Assembly: GCA_026913215.1 (NCBI GenBank) | Contig: JAPTYK010000001.1 | Coordinates: forward strand, 3,658,001-3,722,000 | Direction: 5' to 3' | DNA: 64,000 bases | Source of the DNA: Streptomyces diastatochromogenes | GTDB lineage: Bacteria; Actinomycetota; Actinomycetes; Streptomycetales; Streptomycetaceae | Part shown: positions 45,164 through 54,706 of the stretch, one piece after another | Layout of the letters: every line of letters begins with the position of its first letter | Numbering within the stretch: position 1 is the first letter of the stretch | Translations under genes and position numbers: made by a program | Notes under the pieces: generated by a model | The model's input: only the letters and a program-made list of their open reading frames with translations | What the model was told of the DNA's origin: nothing | The model's database searches: none

Positions 45164-46471
45164 ATGAGCAGCGCAGCTTCCCGTCCCACCGCCGGCCCCT
45201 TCGACCGCGGACACACCGACGACCTGATGGCCTTCCTGACGGCCTCCCCCTCGCCGTACCACGCGGTGGCGACCGCCGCCGAGCGCCTGGAGAAGGCCGG
45301 CTTCCGGCGCGTCGAGGAGACCGCGGCCTGGGACGGGACGTCCGGCGGGAAGTACGTGATCCGCGGCGGCGCGATCATCGCCTGGTACGTGCCGGAGGGC
45401 GCCGCCGCCCACACCCCGTACCGGATCGTCGGCGCCCACACCGACTCCCCCAACCTGCGCGTCAAGCCGCGCCCCGACATGGGCGCCCAGGGCTGGCGCC
45501 AGGTCGCCGTCGAGATCTACGGCGGAACCCTCCTCAACACCTGGCTCGACCGCGACCTCGGCCTCGCCGGCCGCCTCACCCTCCGCGACGGCAGCCACCA
45601 CCTGGTCAACGTCGACCGGCCGCTGCTGCGCGTCCCGCAGCTCGCCATCCACCTCGACCGCTCGGTCAACGACGGCCTCAAGCTGGACCGCCAGCGCCAC
45701 ATGCAGCCCATCTGGGGCATCGGCGAGGTCCACGAGGGCGACCTGATCTCCTTCGTCGCCGCCGAGGCCGGCGTCGACGCCGAGGACGTCACCGGCTGGG
45801 ACCTGATGGTCCACGCCGTCGACGCCCCCGCCTACCTGGGCCGCGACAACGAACTCCTCGCCGGACCGCGCATGGACAACCTGATCTCCGTGCACGCCGC
45901 CGTCGCCGCCCTCGCCTCCCTCGCGGGCCGCGACGACCTCCCGTACATCCCGGTCCTCGCCGCCTTCGACCACGAGGAGAACGGCTCCGAGGCCGACACC
46001 GGCGCCCAGGGCCCCCTCCTCGGCAACGTCCTGGAGCGCTCGGTCTACGCCCGCGGCGGCTCCTACGAGGACCGGGCCCGCGCCTTCGCCGGCACCGTCT
46101 GCCTCTCCTCCGACACCGGCCACGCCGTCCACCCCAACTACGCGGAGCGCCACGACCCGACGCACCACCCGCGCGTCAACGGCGGCCCGATCCTCAAGGT
46201 GAACGTCAACCAGCGCTACGCCACCGACGGCAGCGGCCGCGCCGTCTTCGCCGCCGCCTGCGAGAAGGCCGGCGTGCCCTGGCAGTCCTTCGTCTCCAAC
46301 AACGACATGCCCTGCGGCACCACGATCGGCCCCATCACCGCCGCCCGGCACGGCATCTCGACCGTCGACATCGGCGTCGCGATCCTCTCCATGCACAGCG
46401 CCCGCGAACTCTGCGGCGCCGACGACCCGTACCTCCTCGCGAACGCGCTGGTGGCGTTCCTGGAGGGCTGA
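45164..46471 (+). CDS. M18 family aminopeptidase (aspartyl aminopeptidase type)
   Basis: Intact, 435 residues, a cytosolic di-zinc metallopeptidase that removes N-terminal residues, often acidic ones. Metal and catalytic motifs are all present: GAHTDSPNLRVKP, GPRMDNLISVHA, AAFDHEENGSEADTGAQ, SSDTGHAVHPNY and AILSMHSARELCG. AAGGTGAT precedes ATG 45164. Length matches bacterial M18 enzymes. Confidence 0.93.
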   Translation: MSSAASRPTAGPFDRGHTDDLMAFLTASPSPYHAVATAAERLEKAGFRRVEETAAWDGTSGGKYVIRGGAIIAWYVPEGAAAHTPYRIVGAHTDSPNLRVKPRPDMGAQGWRQVAVEIYGGTLLNTWLDRDLGLAGRLTLRDGSHHLVNVDRPLLRVPQLAIHLDRSVNDGLKLDRQRHMQPIWGIGEVHEGDLISFVAAEAGVDAEDVTGWDLMVHAVDAPAYLGRDNELLAGPRMDNLISVHAAVAALASLAGRDDLPYIPVLAAFDHEENGSEADTGAQGPLLGNVLERSVYARGGSYEDRARAFAGTVCLSSDTGHAVHPNYAERHDPTHHPRVNGGPILKVNVNQRYATDGSGRAVFAAACEKAGVPWQSFVSNNDMPCGTTIGPITAARHGISTVDIGVAILSMHSARELCGADDPYLLANALVAFLEG

Positions 46472-46531
46472 GGCCCCTCCCCGGGACGAGCGAAACATCC
46501 GCGAAAGGCCCCCGCTGGCAGCGTGGTCCTC

Positions 46532-46855
46532 ATGGAACGTCATGAGGGCCCGCCCCGGGGGAAGTTCTTCGCCGTCCTCGCCGCCGCCGTGGTGCTCGCC
46601 ACGGCCGCCGCGGGCGCCGTGATCGCGCGCTACGACGAACGGCCCCCGTGGGGCAGGGACATCGCGTACGAGGGCGGCTATCTGCAGGCCGTGCGGATCG
46701 TGAAGTGGCGCGCCCTGCGCGCGGGCGAGTGCGCCGACATGGAGCGGCAGGGGATGGGCGGCGACCGGGCCGTGCACGACCCGGCGGCCTGGGTGGAAGG
46801 GTGCCTGGACGGGGCCGCGGGGCGCCCGTCCAGGAACCAGGGGTTCGTCCGCTGA
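46532..46855 (+). CDS. Small membrane-anchored protein of unknown function
   Basis: Intact, 107 residues. After MERHEGPPRG a single hydrophobic helix (KFFAVLAAAVVLATAAAGAV) anchors a short Trp/Arg-rich external domain (YDERPPWGRDIAYEGGYLQA) with two Cys (ECADME, EGCLDG) that could form a disulfide. No recognised family. Its TGA abuts the stop of the convergent NHL-thioredoxin gene (TGATCA). Confidence 0.6.
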   Translation: MERHEGPPRGKFFAVLAAAVVLATAAAGAVIARYDERPPWGRDIAYEGGYLQAVRIVKWRALRAGECADMERQGMGGDRAVHDPAAWVEGCLDGAAGRPSRNQGFVR

Positions 46856-48648
46856 TCAGCCGTCCATGCCGGCGAGGATCAGCGGGAGTCGGGCGACGCC
46901 CGACTCCGTGACCTTCACCGGGACGCCCCAGTCCTGCTGGTGGACGTGGCAGGCCGGGTACTCGTTGGCCGGGTCGTCGTCGCAGGAGGCGGCCATCGCC
47001 GAGACGTGCAGCACGCCCTCGGTGACCTCCGGGTCGAGGTCGAGCTCGCGGAAGAGGTCGGTCCCGGTCCCCGCCCCGCCGAGCAGCAGCTCCGGCGGCG
47101 TCGAGGACACCAGGAGCCGGGTCGAGGGCCCGTACCGCTCGTCCAGCTTCTGCCCGGTCGGCGCCTGGAAGACGACGTCGAGGCGGAGACGGCCGGGGGC
47201 GACCTCGGTGGCCTCGCGCTGCGTCCGGTACGCGGCGGACTCGACCTGGACGGCCTCCTCGGGCAGCCGCAGCCGGGTCAGCCGGTGCCGGGCCGACTCG
47301 ACGACCACGATGTCGCCGCCGACGAGGACGGCGTCGCTGGGCTCGCGCAGATCGGTGGCGAGGGTGGTGACCTCGCCGGTGGCGGGTCGTAGCGGCGCAG
47401 GGCGTGGTTGTACGTGTCGGAGACGGCGACCGAGCCGTCCGGCAGGGCGGTCACGCCCAGCGGGTGCTGGAGCAGGGCCTGCCCGGCGGCGCCGTCCCGG
47501 TGCCCGAAGTCGAAGAGCCCGGTGCCCACGGCGGTGTGCACCACCCCGTCGGTGTCGATCCACCGCACGGCGCTGGTCTCGGAGTCCGCGATCCACAGCC
47601 GGTCCTCGGTGGCGGCGAGCCCGGACGGCTGCGCGAACCAGGCCTCGGCGGCGGGACCGTCGACGAGCCCCTCGTTCGTCGTCCCGGCCGCGACCTCGAC
47701 GGTCCCGCTCTCCGGGTCGTACGTCCACAGCTGGTGCACCCCGGCCATGGCGATCCACACCTTGCCCCGCCACCAGGCGACGTCCCACGGCGAGGACAGG
47801 TCCACCTCAAGGGCCGGCCCCGAGGTCGGCGACCCCTGCCACCACTGCTTCCCGGTGCCAGCCACGAGCTCGACGGCCCCCGTCTCCGGGTCGTACGTCC
47901 GCAGGGCGTGGTTCACGGTGTCCGCGACGACGACCTTGCCGCCGGGCAGCTGCGCGAGGCCCTGCGGCTCCCGGAAGACGCCCTCCCCGATCCGCCGCAC
48001 GACGGTCTCCCCGTCCTCGGCGAGCTCGACGAGCTGGTGCCGGGTGGTGTCGGAGACCAGGAAGTTCCCGCTGTCGAGCGTGATCACCTTCCCGGGGAAG
48101 CGCAGGTCGGTCGCGACCGGCTCGGGCGCCACGTACGGCCCGTCCCCGCGCCGCAGCGTCCCCTTGGCCTCGTGCTCGGCCTCCAGCTCCTCCACGAGCG
48201 TCCGGATCGCGTTGGCGTGCCCCTCGCCCGCGTGCTGGGCGACGACGTACCCCTCGGGATCGATCACGACGAGCGTCGGCCACGCCCGCACCGCGTACTG
48301 CTTCCAGGTCGCCAGCTCCGGGTCGTCGAGCACGGGGTGATGCACCTCGTACCGCTCCACCGCGTCGACCACGGCCTGGTGCTCGGCCTCGTGCACGAAC
48401 TTCGGCGAGTGCACCCCGACGATCACGAGCGTGTCGCGGTGCTTCTCCTCCAGGTCACGGAGCTCGTCGAGGACGTGCAGGCAGTTCACGCAGCAGAAGG
48501 TCCAGAAGTCGAGCAGAACGATCTTTCCTCGCAGGTCGGCGAGGGTCAGTTCTTCTCCGCCGGTGTTCAGCCAGCCGCCCTTGCCGATCAGCTCGGGGGC
48601 GCGGACACGGGCACGTCGGGGCGCGGGGGTGGGCGCGGCAGCGTTCAT
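46856..48648 (-). CDS. Thioredoxin-NHL repeat fusion protein (one frame break)
   Basis: N-terminal TlpA/thioredoxin-like domain with the redox site WTFCCVNCLHVLDEL (CxxC) and a cis-Pro region AWPTLVVIDPEG. It is followed by an NHL beta-propeller of about six blades (FREPQGLAQLPGGKVVVADT, SSPWDVAWWRGKVWIAMAGV, HPLGVTALPDGSVAVSDTYN) and a C-terminal beta domain with CDDDPANEYPACHVHQQDWG. One C is missing near 47392 (YDPATGEVTTLATDLREPSD after repair). About 597 residues. No signal peptide, so cytoplasmic. The human relative NHLRC2 has this same architecture. Confidence 0.87.
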
Positions 48649-48746
48649 GGTTCAAGGGTGCCGTACGGGTGGAAAGTGGGGGCCGGGTGGGGGGCCGGGG
48701 CGTGTCCCGGAGGGGGCGGTCGGGGACGGGCGGTGGCATGGGGCGC

Positions 48747-50204
48747 ATGACGCGTGCGGGCAGATCATCGGACTACTACCGCCGTCGGGTGAGCGGTGGA
48801 CTGCTGGTGACGGTGCTGCTCGTGCCGCCCGGCGCCGTCGCCTGGGCCGGTGGTGCCGGGGACGGGGCGCTGCGGATGACCGTCACCGTGGACGGGCGGC
48901 CCGACAGCGCGGCACGGCCGCCCTCCGTACGGGCCGGGGCACAGGTCGTGAAGCGGTACCGGCTGGTCAACCACGGCGAGGCGCATCTGTACGGGGTGCG
49001 GGTCCTCGACCCGGGCGTGCCCGGCGGGGTCGTGCGGTGCCCCCGGCAGACGCTCGGCGCGCTCCGGGAGTTCGAGTGCGTCGCCCGCTTCCCGGCCCTG
49101 CCCGGGGCACGGCTCGCCACCGCGCGGGCCGAGGGGACATCCCTCCTCGGGCGGCGGATCGGCTCCACCGCCCGCTCCGGGTACGACGGCGTCGCCGGGG
49201 CCTCGCCCTCAGCGAGCGGGTCGCGGTCGGGGCCGGCGCCCCGGAACGGCCGGACGCGCGGTCCACGCGGCCCCGCCGGGACCGCGACCGTCACCTACAC
49301 CGTGACCAACCGCGGCAACCGGCCCGTCCACGCCGTACGCGTCGGCGACACCGCCCTCGGCCTCGGCCTCGGCACCGTCGACTGCGGCGGGACCGCGCCC
49401 GAACTCTCCCCGGCGCCTCGGTCCGCTGCACGGCCACCATCCGGCGCCCGCCCGGCACCCACCGCAGCACCGGACTCGCCACCGGCAGCGACCGGATCCC
49501 CACCTACGACGCCGCGGGCGCCCTCGTCCCCGCACCCGCGCTCACCGCCCGGTCCTCCGCCGTCTTCACGATCGCCGCGCCGGCTGTGGTGCGGGGGTTG
49601 GTGGGGGTGGTGTGGGTGGTGGGGCCGGTGGGAGTGGGGGAGTTGGTGGGGAGTGGTGGGGTGGTGCCTGGTGCTGGGCGGGGTGGGGTGTGGGGGGTAT
49701 CGGGGGTGCCTCTGGGGCTGCTGGTGTGGCTGGTGCGGCTGGTGGTGTCGGGGCTGCTGCGGGGGCCGGGGCTCCGGGTGCTCCCGGGGTGCCTGGCGCC
49801 GGCTCGGGGGCGGGGGTAGGGGCAGGGGCGGGGACAGGGCGGGACCTGGGATCGGAGCCAGTGCCGGGGCCGGAGCAGGGGCAGGGGCAGGAACAGGGAC
49901 AGGGACAGGGGCCGGTGTCGGAGCCGTACCCCCCGGCACTCGTCCCGCCTCCCCCAAGCCCCCCGCCCGTGTCTCCCCGCCCCGGAGCGTCCCCGACGGA
50001 GCGGGGGAAGTGCCCGGCAGCAGCATCGCGGCCTCCGCCGTCCGTCCGCCGCGGGTGCACGCCGTGCGGGACGACGAGGGGTTCGTGGGGCGGTTGAGGC
50101 GACGGGCGCGGGAGGCGCAGGAGTTCGGGGTCGTGATGATGCTGTTGCTGCTGCTGATTCCCGCGGCGGTCGCCGCGACGCTCCTCGGCAGCCGGGGGAA
50201 GTGA
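48747..50204 (+). CDS. Exported surface protein with Gly/Ala/Pro-rich stalk and C-terminal membrane anchor (frame breaks)
   Basis: Signal peptide VSGGLLVTVLLVPPGAVAWA, then two immunoglobulin-like repeats of DUF11/CARDB type (VKRYRLVNHGEAHLYGVRVL and TVTYTVTNRGNRPVHAVRVG). A very low-complexity Gly/Ala/Pro linker coded by G-rich DNA (about 49590-49990) follows, then EGFVGRLRRRAREAQEFGVV and the hydrophobic MMLLLLLIPAAVAATLLG anchor. The frame changes near 49205, 49260, 49415 and in the linker; exact linker sequence is unreliable. The start may also be ATG 48738. Its TGA overlaps the next GTG. Probably displayed on the cell surface; function unknown. Confidence 0.65.
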   Translation: MTRAGRSSDYYRRRVSGGLLVTVLLVPPGAVAWAGGAGDGALRMTVTVDGRPDSAARPPSVRAGAQVVKRYRLVNHGEAHLYGVRVLDPGVPGGVVRCPRQTLGALREFECVARFPALPGARLATARAEGTSLLGRRIGSTARSGYDGVAGASPSASGSRSGPAPRNGRTRGPRGPAGTATVTYTVTNRGNRPVHAVRVGDTALGLGLGTVDCGGTAPELSPAPRSAARPPSGARPAPTAAPDSPPAATGSPPTTPRAPSSPHPRSPPGPPPSSRSPRRLWCGGWWGWCGWWGRWEWGSWWGVVGWCLVLGGVGCGGYRGCLWGCWCGWCGWWCRGCCGGRGSGCSRGAWRRLGGGGRGRGGDRAGPGIGASAGAGAGAGAGTGTGTGAGVGAVPPGTRPASPKPPARVSPPRSVPDGAGEVPGSSIAASAVRPPRVHAVRDDEGFVGRLRRRAREAQEFGVVMMLLLLLIPAAVAATLLGSRGK

Positions 50205-50956
50205 GCGTGGCCTTGTTCGAGACGCTGTTCGTCGTCATCGGGGTGGCGCTGGTCGCCGCTCTCGCCGTCTTCGCCAAGACCAGGCTCTTCCCGGTCGGCG
50301 AGGACGAGGAACCGCGGGAGGACGTCGCCGAGTACATCGCGATGATGGTGTCGGTGCTCTACGCGATCGTGCTCGGGCTCTGTCTGGTCTCCGTGTGGGA
50401 CACCCGTTCCTCCGCCGACGACCACGTGCAGGCGGAGGCGAGCGCCCTGCACCAGATGTACCTGCTCGCGGACGCCATGCCCGTCGCGCAGCGGGAGCCG
50501 CTGCGGGACGCGGCCCGGACGTACGCGCGTCACGTCGTCGACGTCGAGTGGACGCAGATGGCCGCCCGCGAGCCGCTCGGCGAGTCCGGCTGGACGCTGC
50601 TCGCGCGGCTCCGGAAGGCGAGCGAGGTGGACGACTCCGCCAAGGTGCCGGAGCAGATCGCGGCGCAGGAGGTCCTGGCCCAGCTCGGGTACGTCGACGA
50701 CGCGCGGCGGGGGCGCGAGGCGGCGGCGCAGGAGCGGCTCTCGCCCGTGCTGTGGGCGGGGCTGCTGATCGGGGGTGTGCTGACGCTGGCGTTCATGTTC
50801 CTCTTCGGGATCAAGAGGAGCACGACGCACGTGGTGCTGGTGATGGGGCTGTCCGGGTTCATCGCCTTCACGGTGCTGCTGATCCATCAGCTCGACGCGC
50901 CGTTCGGGGAGATGCTCGGGGCGACGCCGGACGCGTTCACCCGTTACTTCGGATGA
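50201..50956 (+). CDS. DUF4239 (bestrophin-like) membrane protein
   Basis: Intact, 251 residues. GTG 50201 overlaps the preceding stop (GTGA) with GGGGGAA upstream. Membrane helices at both ends: ETLFVVIGVALVAALAVFAK, IAMMVSVLYAIVLGLCLVSV, LSPVLWAGLLIGGVLTLAFM and VVLVMGLSGFIAFTVLLIHQ, around a helical soluble region (ADDHVQAEASALHQMYLLAD). DUF4239 proteins are thought to be channel-like. Coupled to the surface protein gene. Confidence 0.85.
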   Translation: MSVALFETLFVVIGVALVAALAVFAKTRLFPVGEDEEPREDVAEYIAMMVSVLYAIVLGLCLVSVWDTRSSADDHVQAEASALHQMYLLADAMPVAQREPLRDAARTYARHVVDVEWTQMAAREPLGESGWTLLARLRKASEVDDSAKVPEQIAAQEVLAQLGYVDDARRGREAAAQERLSPVLWAGLLIGGVLTLAFMFLFGIKRSTTHVVLVMGLSGFIAFTVLLIHQLDAPFGEMLGATPDAFTRYFG

Positions 50957-50999
50957 GGATCCGGGTGAGAAGCGGGGCCGGCGGGGCAGACATAGGGCC

Positions 51000-51491
51000 G
51001 TGAAATATCTCGTACGGGACAAGATCCTCGCGATCGGCGACGACTACTGGATCGAGGACGAGCGGGGCCGCCACGCCTTCCTCGTCGACGGCAAGGCCCT
51101 GCGGCTGCGCGACACCCTGGAGCTGAAGGACCCCGACGGGCAGGTCCTCGTCACCCTGCGGCAGAAGATGTTCAGCCTCCGGGACGCGATGACGATCGAG
51201 CGGGACGAACGGCCGCTCGCGACCGTCCGCCGCAAGCGGCTCTCCCTGCTCCGCAACCACTACCGGGTGACGCTCGTCGACGGCACCGAACTCGACGTCA
51301 GCGGCCGGATCCTGGACCGGGAGTTCACCGTCGAGTACGAGGGCGAGCTCCTGGCGCACATCTCCCGGCAGTGGTTCCACGTCCGGGAGACGTACGCGGT
51401 GAACGTGGTCCGCGAGGACGCGGACGCGGCGCTGCAGATCGCGGTCGCCGTGTGCGTCATCCGGATGGCCGAGCGGGAGCGGGAGGACTAG
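51000..51491 (+). CDS. LURP-one-related (scramblase-like) protein
   Basis: Intact, 163 residues, mostly beta strands: VKYLVRDKILAIGDDYWIED, LRDTLELKDPDGQVLVTLRQ, ERPLATVRRKRLSLLRNHYR and ILDREFTVEYEGELLAHISR. It forms the Tubby-like barrel and ends with a helix (VREDADAALQIAVAVCVIRM). GTG at 51000. Membrane-associated role possible; function unknown. The TAG stop shares CTAG with the convergent PLP gene stop. Confidence 0.85.
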   Translation: MKYLVRDKILAIGDDYWIEDERGRHAFLVDGKALRLRDTLELKDPDGQVLVTLRQKMFSLRDAMTIERDERPLATVRRKRLSLLRNHYRVTLVDGTELDVSGRILDREFTVEYEGELLAHISRQWFHVRETYAVNVVREDADAALQIAVAVCVIRMAERERED

Positions 51492-52681
51492 CCGGCCTTC
51501 GTCAGGGCCTGCTCCAGGTCCGCCCACAGGTCCTCCACGTGCTCGATGCCGACCGAGAGCCGGACCGTGCCCGCGCCGATGCCGGCCGTCTCCAGCGCGG
51601 CCGCGTCGAGCTGGTGGTGGGAGGTGGACGCCGGGTGCATCACCAGCGTCTTCACGTCACCGAGGGACACGCTGAGGGAGGCGAGCCGCACCGCCTCGAC
51701 GAAGGCGCGGCCCGCCTCCCGGCCGCCGGCCAGGTCGAGGGAGATCACGCCGCCTCCCCGCCGGGCAGCAGCCGGGCGGCGATCTCCCGGTCCGGGTGGC
51801 TCGCGAGGGCCGGGTGGCGGACGGCCTCGACCGCCGGGTGCGCTTCGAGCCGGGCGGCGAGCTCGGCGGCGCTCGCGCACTGGCGCTCCATGCGCAGGGA
51901 CAGGGTCTGCATGCCGCGCAGGGTGAGCCAGGCGGCGAACGGGTCGGTGGCCGCGCCCTGTTCGACGGCGTGCCGGCGGACGCGGCCGTACAGCTCCGCG
52001 TCCTTGAAGACGGCGATGCCGCCGAGGACGTCCGCGTGCCCGGCCAGGTACTTGGTGGCGGAGTGGACGACGATGTCGGCGCCGTGGTCGAGGGGACGGC
52101 AGAGCAGCGGGGAGGCGAAGGTGTTGTCGACGGCGACGGGGACCCCGGCCCCGGCGGCGACGGCGGCGAGCGCGGGGATGTCGGCGACGCGGGTGGTGGG
52201 GTTGGCGAGGGTCTCCAGGTAGAGGAGGCGGGTCTCGGGGCGCAGCGCCGCCCGGACCTCCTCGGGGTCGGTGCCGGAGACGTACGTGACGTCGACGCCC
52301 CAGCGGGCGGCGAGGTCGGCGAGGACCGCGTACGTGCCGCCGTACAGGCAGGTCTGGGCGATGACGTGGTCGCCGCTGCCGAGCAGGCCGGTGAGGACGG
52401 CGGTGATGGCGCCCATGCCGGAGGCGAAGGAGCGGGCGGCGGTCCCTCCTCCAGGCGGGCGACGGCCTCCTCCAGGGTGCGGACCGTGGGGTTCCTGAGG
52501 CGGGAGTAGAGGAAGGCGTCCGGGGAAGTGAAGCCCTCGGCGAGGGCGTCGGCCGAGTCGAAGGCGAAGACGTGCCCCTGGTGGAGGGGACTCCGAGGGG
52601 CCTGCTGCCGGTGATCTCGACGTGCGGCGGATGGACGGCGAGGGTCTCGGGGCGCGGGGACACGGGTTCGTCGTGGGTCAT
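51488..52681 (-). CDS. Cys/Met metabolism PLP-dependent lyase/transferase (frame breaks)
   Basis: Fold-type I trans-sulfuration enzyme (cystathionine gamma-synthase/lyase or methionine gamma-lyase type). After MTHDEPVSPRPETLAVHPPH and a two-step frame repair near 52600 and 52440, the sequence has SRLRNPTVRTLEEAVARLEG, FASGMGAITAVL, YLETLANPTTRVADIPALAA, DNTFASPLLCRPLDHGADIV and the PLP-lysine motif HSATKYLAGHADVLGGI. A third break near 51750 joins to LDLAGGREAGRAFVEAVRLA. The end HPASTSHHQLD plus RLSVGIEHVEDLWADLEQAL is typical. About 397 residues. The specific reaction cannot be set. Confidence 0.85.
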   Translation of the reverse strand: MTHDEPVSPRPETLAVHPPHVEITGSRPLGVPSTRGTSSPSTRPTPSPRASLPRTPSSTPASGTPRSAPWRRPSPAWRRDRRPLLRLRHGRHHRRPHRPARQRRPRHRPDLPVRRHVRGPRRPRRPLGRRRHVRLRHRPRGGPGGAAPRDPPPLPGDPRQPHHPRRRHPRARRRRRRGRGPRRRRQHLRLPAALPSPRPRRRHRRPLRHQVPGRARGRPRRHRRLQGRGAVRPRPPARRRTGRGHRPVRRLAHPARHADPVPAHGAPVRERRRARRPARSAPGGRGRPPPGPREPPGPGDRRPAAARRGGGVISLDLAGGREAGRAFVEAVRLASLSVSLGDVKTLVMHPASTSHHQLDAAALETAGIGAGTVRLSVGIEHVEDLWADLEQALTKAG

Positions 52682-52922
52682 GAACTCAGTCTGTGCGAAG
52701 GCCGTTCGGCTTCCCAGGTCCAATCCCGCGGATTGGTTCCGATCTTGCGGGCCGCGGCCGCGGGCCGCGGCGGAACCGTACTGCTGGACGGCCGTACGCG
52801 GGACGGCCGTACGCGGGACCGGGCCCCGGCCGTCAGCCGAAGGTCCGGTCGTCGGCCGGAGGTCCGGTCGTCCGTCGGGCCCCGGCCGTCCGTAGGGGGC
52901 CGGGGCTCGGTGGGTCGGGCTC

Positions 52923-53723
52923 TCAGGCCCGGCGGACGCGGGGGCCGCGAGGCCGAGGACGCGGTCCTTGAGGGCCGGGAAGTCCTCGCGTGTCGCGCGG
53001 ACCTTCGCGGGGTCGAGGACGACGCGGAGGATCTCCTCGTCGGGGCCGGCCTCGGCGAGGGTCTCGCCCCAGGGGTCGACGACGATCGAGTGCCCGGCCT
53101 GCTCCACGCCCGCGTGGGTGCCGGCGGTGCCGCAGGCGAGGACGTACGCCTGGTTCTCGACGGCGCGGGCGCGGGCGAGGAGCGTCCAGTGGGCGCGGCG
53201 GCGGGCGGGCCAGCCGGCCGGGACGACGAAGGCCTGGGCGCCCGCGTCGACGAGGCCCCGGAAGAGCTCGGGAAGCGCAGGTCGTAGCAGGTGGCGACGC
53301 CGACGGTGAGGAGCGGCAGGTCGACGGTGACGAGGTCCTCGCCGGCGGCCATGAGGACGGCCTCGCCCTTGTCGAAGCCGAAGCGGTGGATCTTCCGGTA
53401 GGAGGCGGCGAGTTCGCCGTCGGGGAGAGGAGGAGCGAGGTGTTGTAGAGGGAGCCGCCCTCCGCCTCGACGAAGGAGCCGGCGTGCAGCCAGACCCCGG
53501 CGTCGCGGGCGGCCGCCGCCATCGCCCGGTGGGTGGGGCCGTTCAGCGGCTCGGACTCGGCGGCGAAGAGGTCGGACGCGAAGGCGCCGACGGTCCACAG
53601 TTCCGGGAGGACGACGAGGTCGGCATGGCCGGATTCCTCCCGTACGAGACGGGCCACGCGGGCGCGTCTGGCATCCACCGGTTCGTCCGGGTCTACCGCG
53701 ATCTGGATCAGCGAGGCGCGCAC
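52923..53723 (-). CDS. Carbon-nitrogen hydrolase (nitrilase superfamily) (frame breaks)
   Basis: Nit-type amidase. The catalytic triad is visible: Glu41 in LVVLPELWTVG, Lys in YRKIHRFGFDKGEAV and Cys in VGVATCYDLRFPELFRGLVD. SIVVDPWGETLAEAGPDEEI closes the fold. Frames break near 53430, 53275 and 52945, each a one-base loss; the last repair gives the stop at 52923-52925. About 266 residues, usual for omega-amidase-like members. Possible links to sulfur amino-acid salvage through the adjacent PLP enzyme gene are inferred. The 52682-52922 gap holds short GC-rich direct repeats (GGACGGCCGTACGCG twice). Confidence 0.83.
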   Translation of the reverse strand: MRASLIQIAVDPDEPVDARRARVARLVREESGHADLVVLPELWTVGAFASDLFAAESEPLNGPTHRAMAAAARDAGVWLHAGSFVEAEGGSLYNTSLLLSPTANSPPPTGRSTASASTRARPSSWPPARTSSPSTCRSSPSASPPATTCASRALPGPRRRGRPGLRRPGRLARPPPRPLDAPRPRPRRREPGVRPRLRHRRHPRGRGAGRALDRRRPLGRDPRRGRPRRGDPPRRPRPREGPRDTRGLPGPQGPRPRPRGPRVRRA

Positions 53724-53878
53724 ACTACCACCGTCCTGGCATTCGAGCCGTCAACACCGGCCTACGATCGTCACACGAAAGCACTGCCGGGGTGCCTTCG
53801 GGCAGCGTAACTTAGCGTCCGAGCCTCCCACCCAGTCGTGTTTTCAGCCCGCGCACCGAAGAACCGCCGAGGGGTCCC

Positions 53879-54706
53879 GTGACCGTCCATCCCAGCCTCC
53901 AGAACTACGCAGACGCCTGGACCCATTCCATCGAGGCGATAGCCGAGCTGGTGCAGCCGCTCGTGGAGAGCGAATGGAACCGGCCGACCCCGTGCATCGG
54001 CTGGTCGGTGCGGGACATCGTGTCGCATGTGATCGGCATGGAGACGGAGATGCTCGGCGACCCCCGGCCGATCCACTCCCTGCCCCGGGACCTGTACCAC
54101 GTGCGCAGTGACTTCGCCCGCTACATGGAGGTCCAGGTCGATGTGCGGCGGCACCACACCTCCCCGGAGATGACCTCGGAGCTGGAGTACATCCTGATCC
54201 GTCGGGCCCGCCAGCTCCGCAACGAGAACCGCTCCCCCGAGCATGTGATCCGTGCCCCCCTCAGCGCCGAGCAGACCCTCGAAGCGGGCTACCGGGACCG
54301 GGCCTTCGACGTGTGGGTGCACGAGCAGGACCTCCGGGCGGCGCTGGGCGTGCCGGGGAACCTGGACTCGGCCGGGGCGCTGGTGGCCCGGGACGTGCTC
54401 CTGGAGGCGCTGCCCGAGATGGTCGCCAAGGAGGCCGGGGCGCCCGCCTCCTCGGCGGTGGTGCTCGACGTGACCGGTCCGGTGGAGTTCCTGCGGACGA
54501 TCCGGGTGGACGCGGAGGGCCGGGGCACGATCGACGGCGCGCCGTCGCTGGGCCCCGCGGTGACGCTCACGACGGACTGGGAGACGTTCGTGCGCCTGGC
54601 CTGTGGCCGGGTCCGGCCGGCCGAGGTGGCCGACCGGGTCAAGACCGAGGGCGACGCCGAGCTCGCGGCGGCGATCCTGGACAACTTCGCGGTGACGCCC
54701 CGCTGA
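53879..54706 (+). CDS. Maleylpyruvate isomerase family, mycothiol-dependent type (DinB-like)
   Basis: Intact, 275 residues from GTG 53879. N-terminal DinB/MDMPI four-helix bundle: WTHSIEAIAELVQPLVESEW then RPTPCIGWSVRDIVSHVIGM, and later DRAFDVWVHEQDLRAALGVP. Metal ligands are the His in VSHVIG, Glu in DVWVHEQD and its His. The C-terminal SCP2-like domain (AVTLTTDWETFVRLACGRVR) is also typical. Such enzymes use mycothiol for isomerisation or thiol transfer. Substrate unknown. Confidence 0.88.
   Translation: MTVHPSLQNYADAWTHSIEAIAELVQPLVESEWNRPTPCIGWSVRDIVSHVIGMETEMLGDPRPIHSLPRDLYHVRSDFARYMEVQVDVRRHHTSPEMTSELEYILIRRARQLRNENRSPEHVIRAPLSAEQTLEAGYRDRAFDVWVHEQDLRAALGVPGNLDSAGALVARDVLLEALPEMVAKEAGAPASSAVVLDVTGPVEFLRTIRVDAEGRGTIDGAPSLGPAVTLTTDWETFVRLACGRVRPAEVADRVKTEGDAELAAAILDNFAVTPR

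Noticed and set aside
43124..46777. Very long open frame on the minus strand opposite the acyl-CoA dehydrogenase and M18 genes
   Set aside because: High GC keeps the antisense frame open. Composition is Val/Gly/Arg/Asp-rich without any domain, and both sense genes are intact and well conserved.
48747..50204. Collagen-like or PE-PGRS-type protein in the G-rich stretch 49590-49990
   Set aside because: The Gly/Ala run depends on which frame is read through an error-prone G-rich segment, and no regular G-x-y periodicity holds.
52690..52922. Small gene between the PLP enzyme and nitrilase genes
   Set aside because: Only short direct repeats and frames without ribosome sites or recognisable sequence; extending either neighbour through it needs another frame shift.
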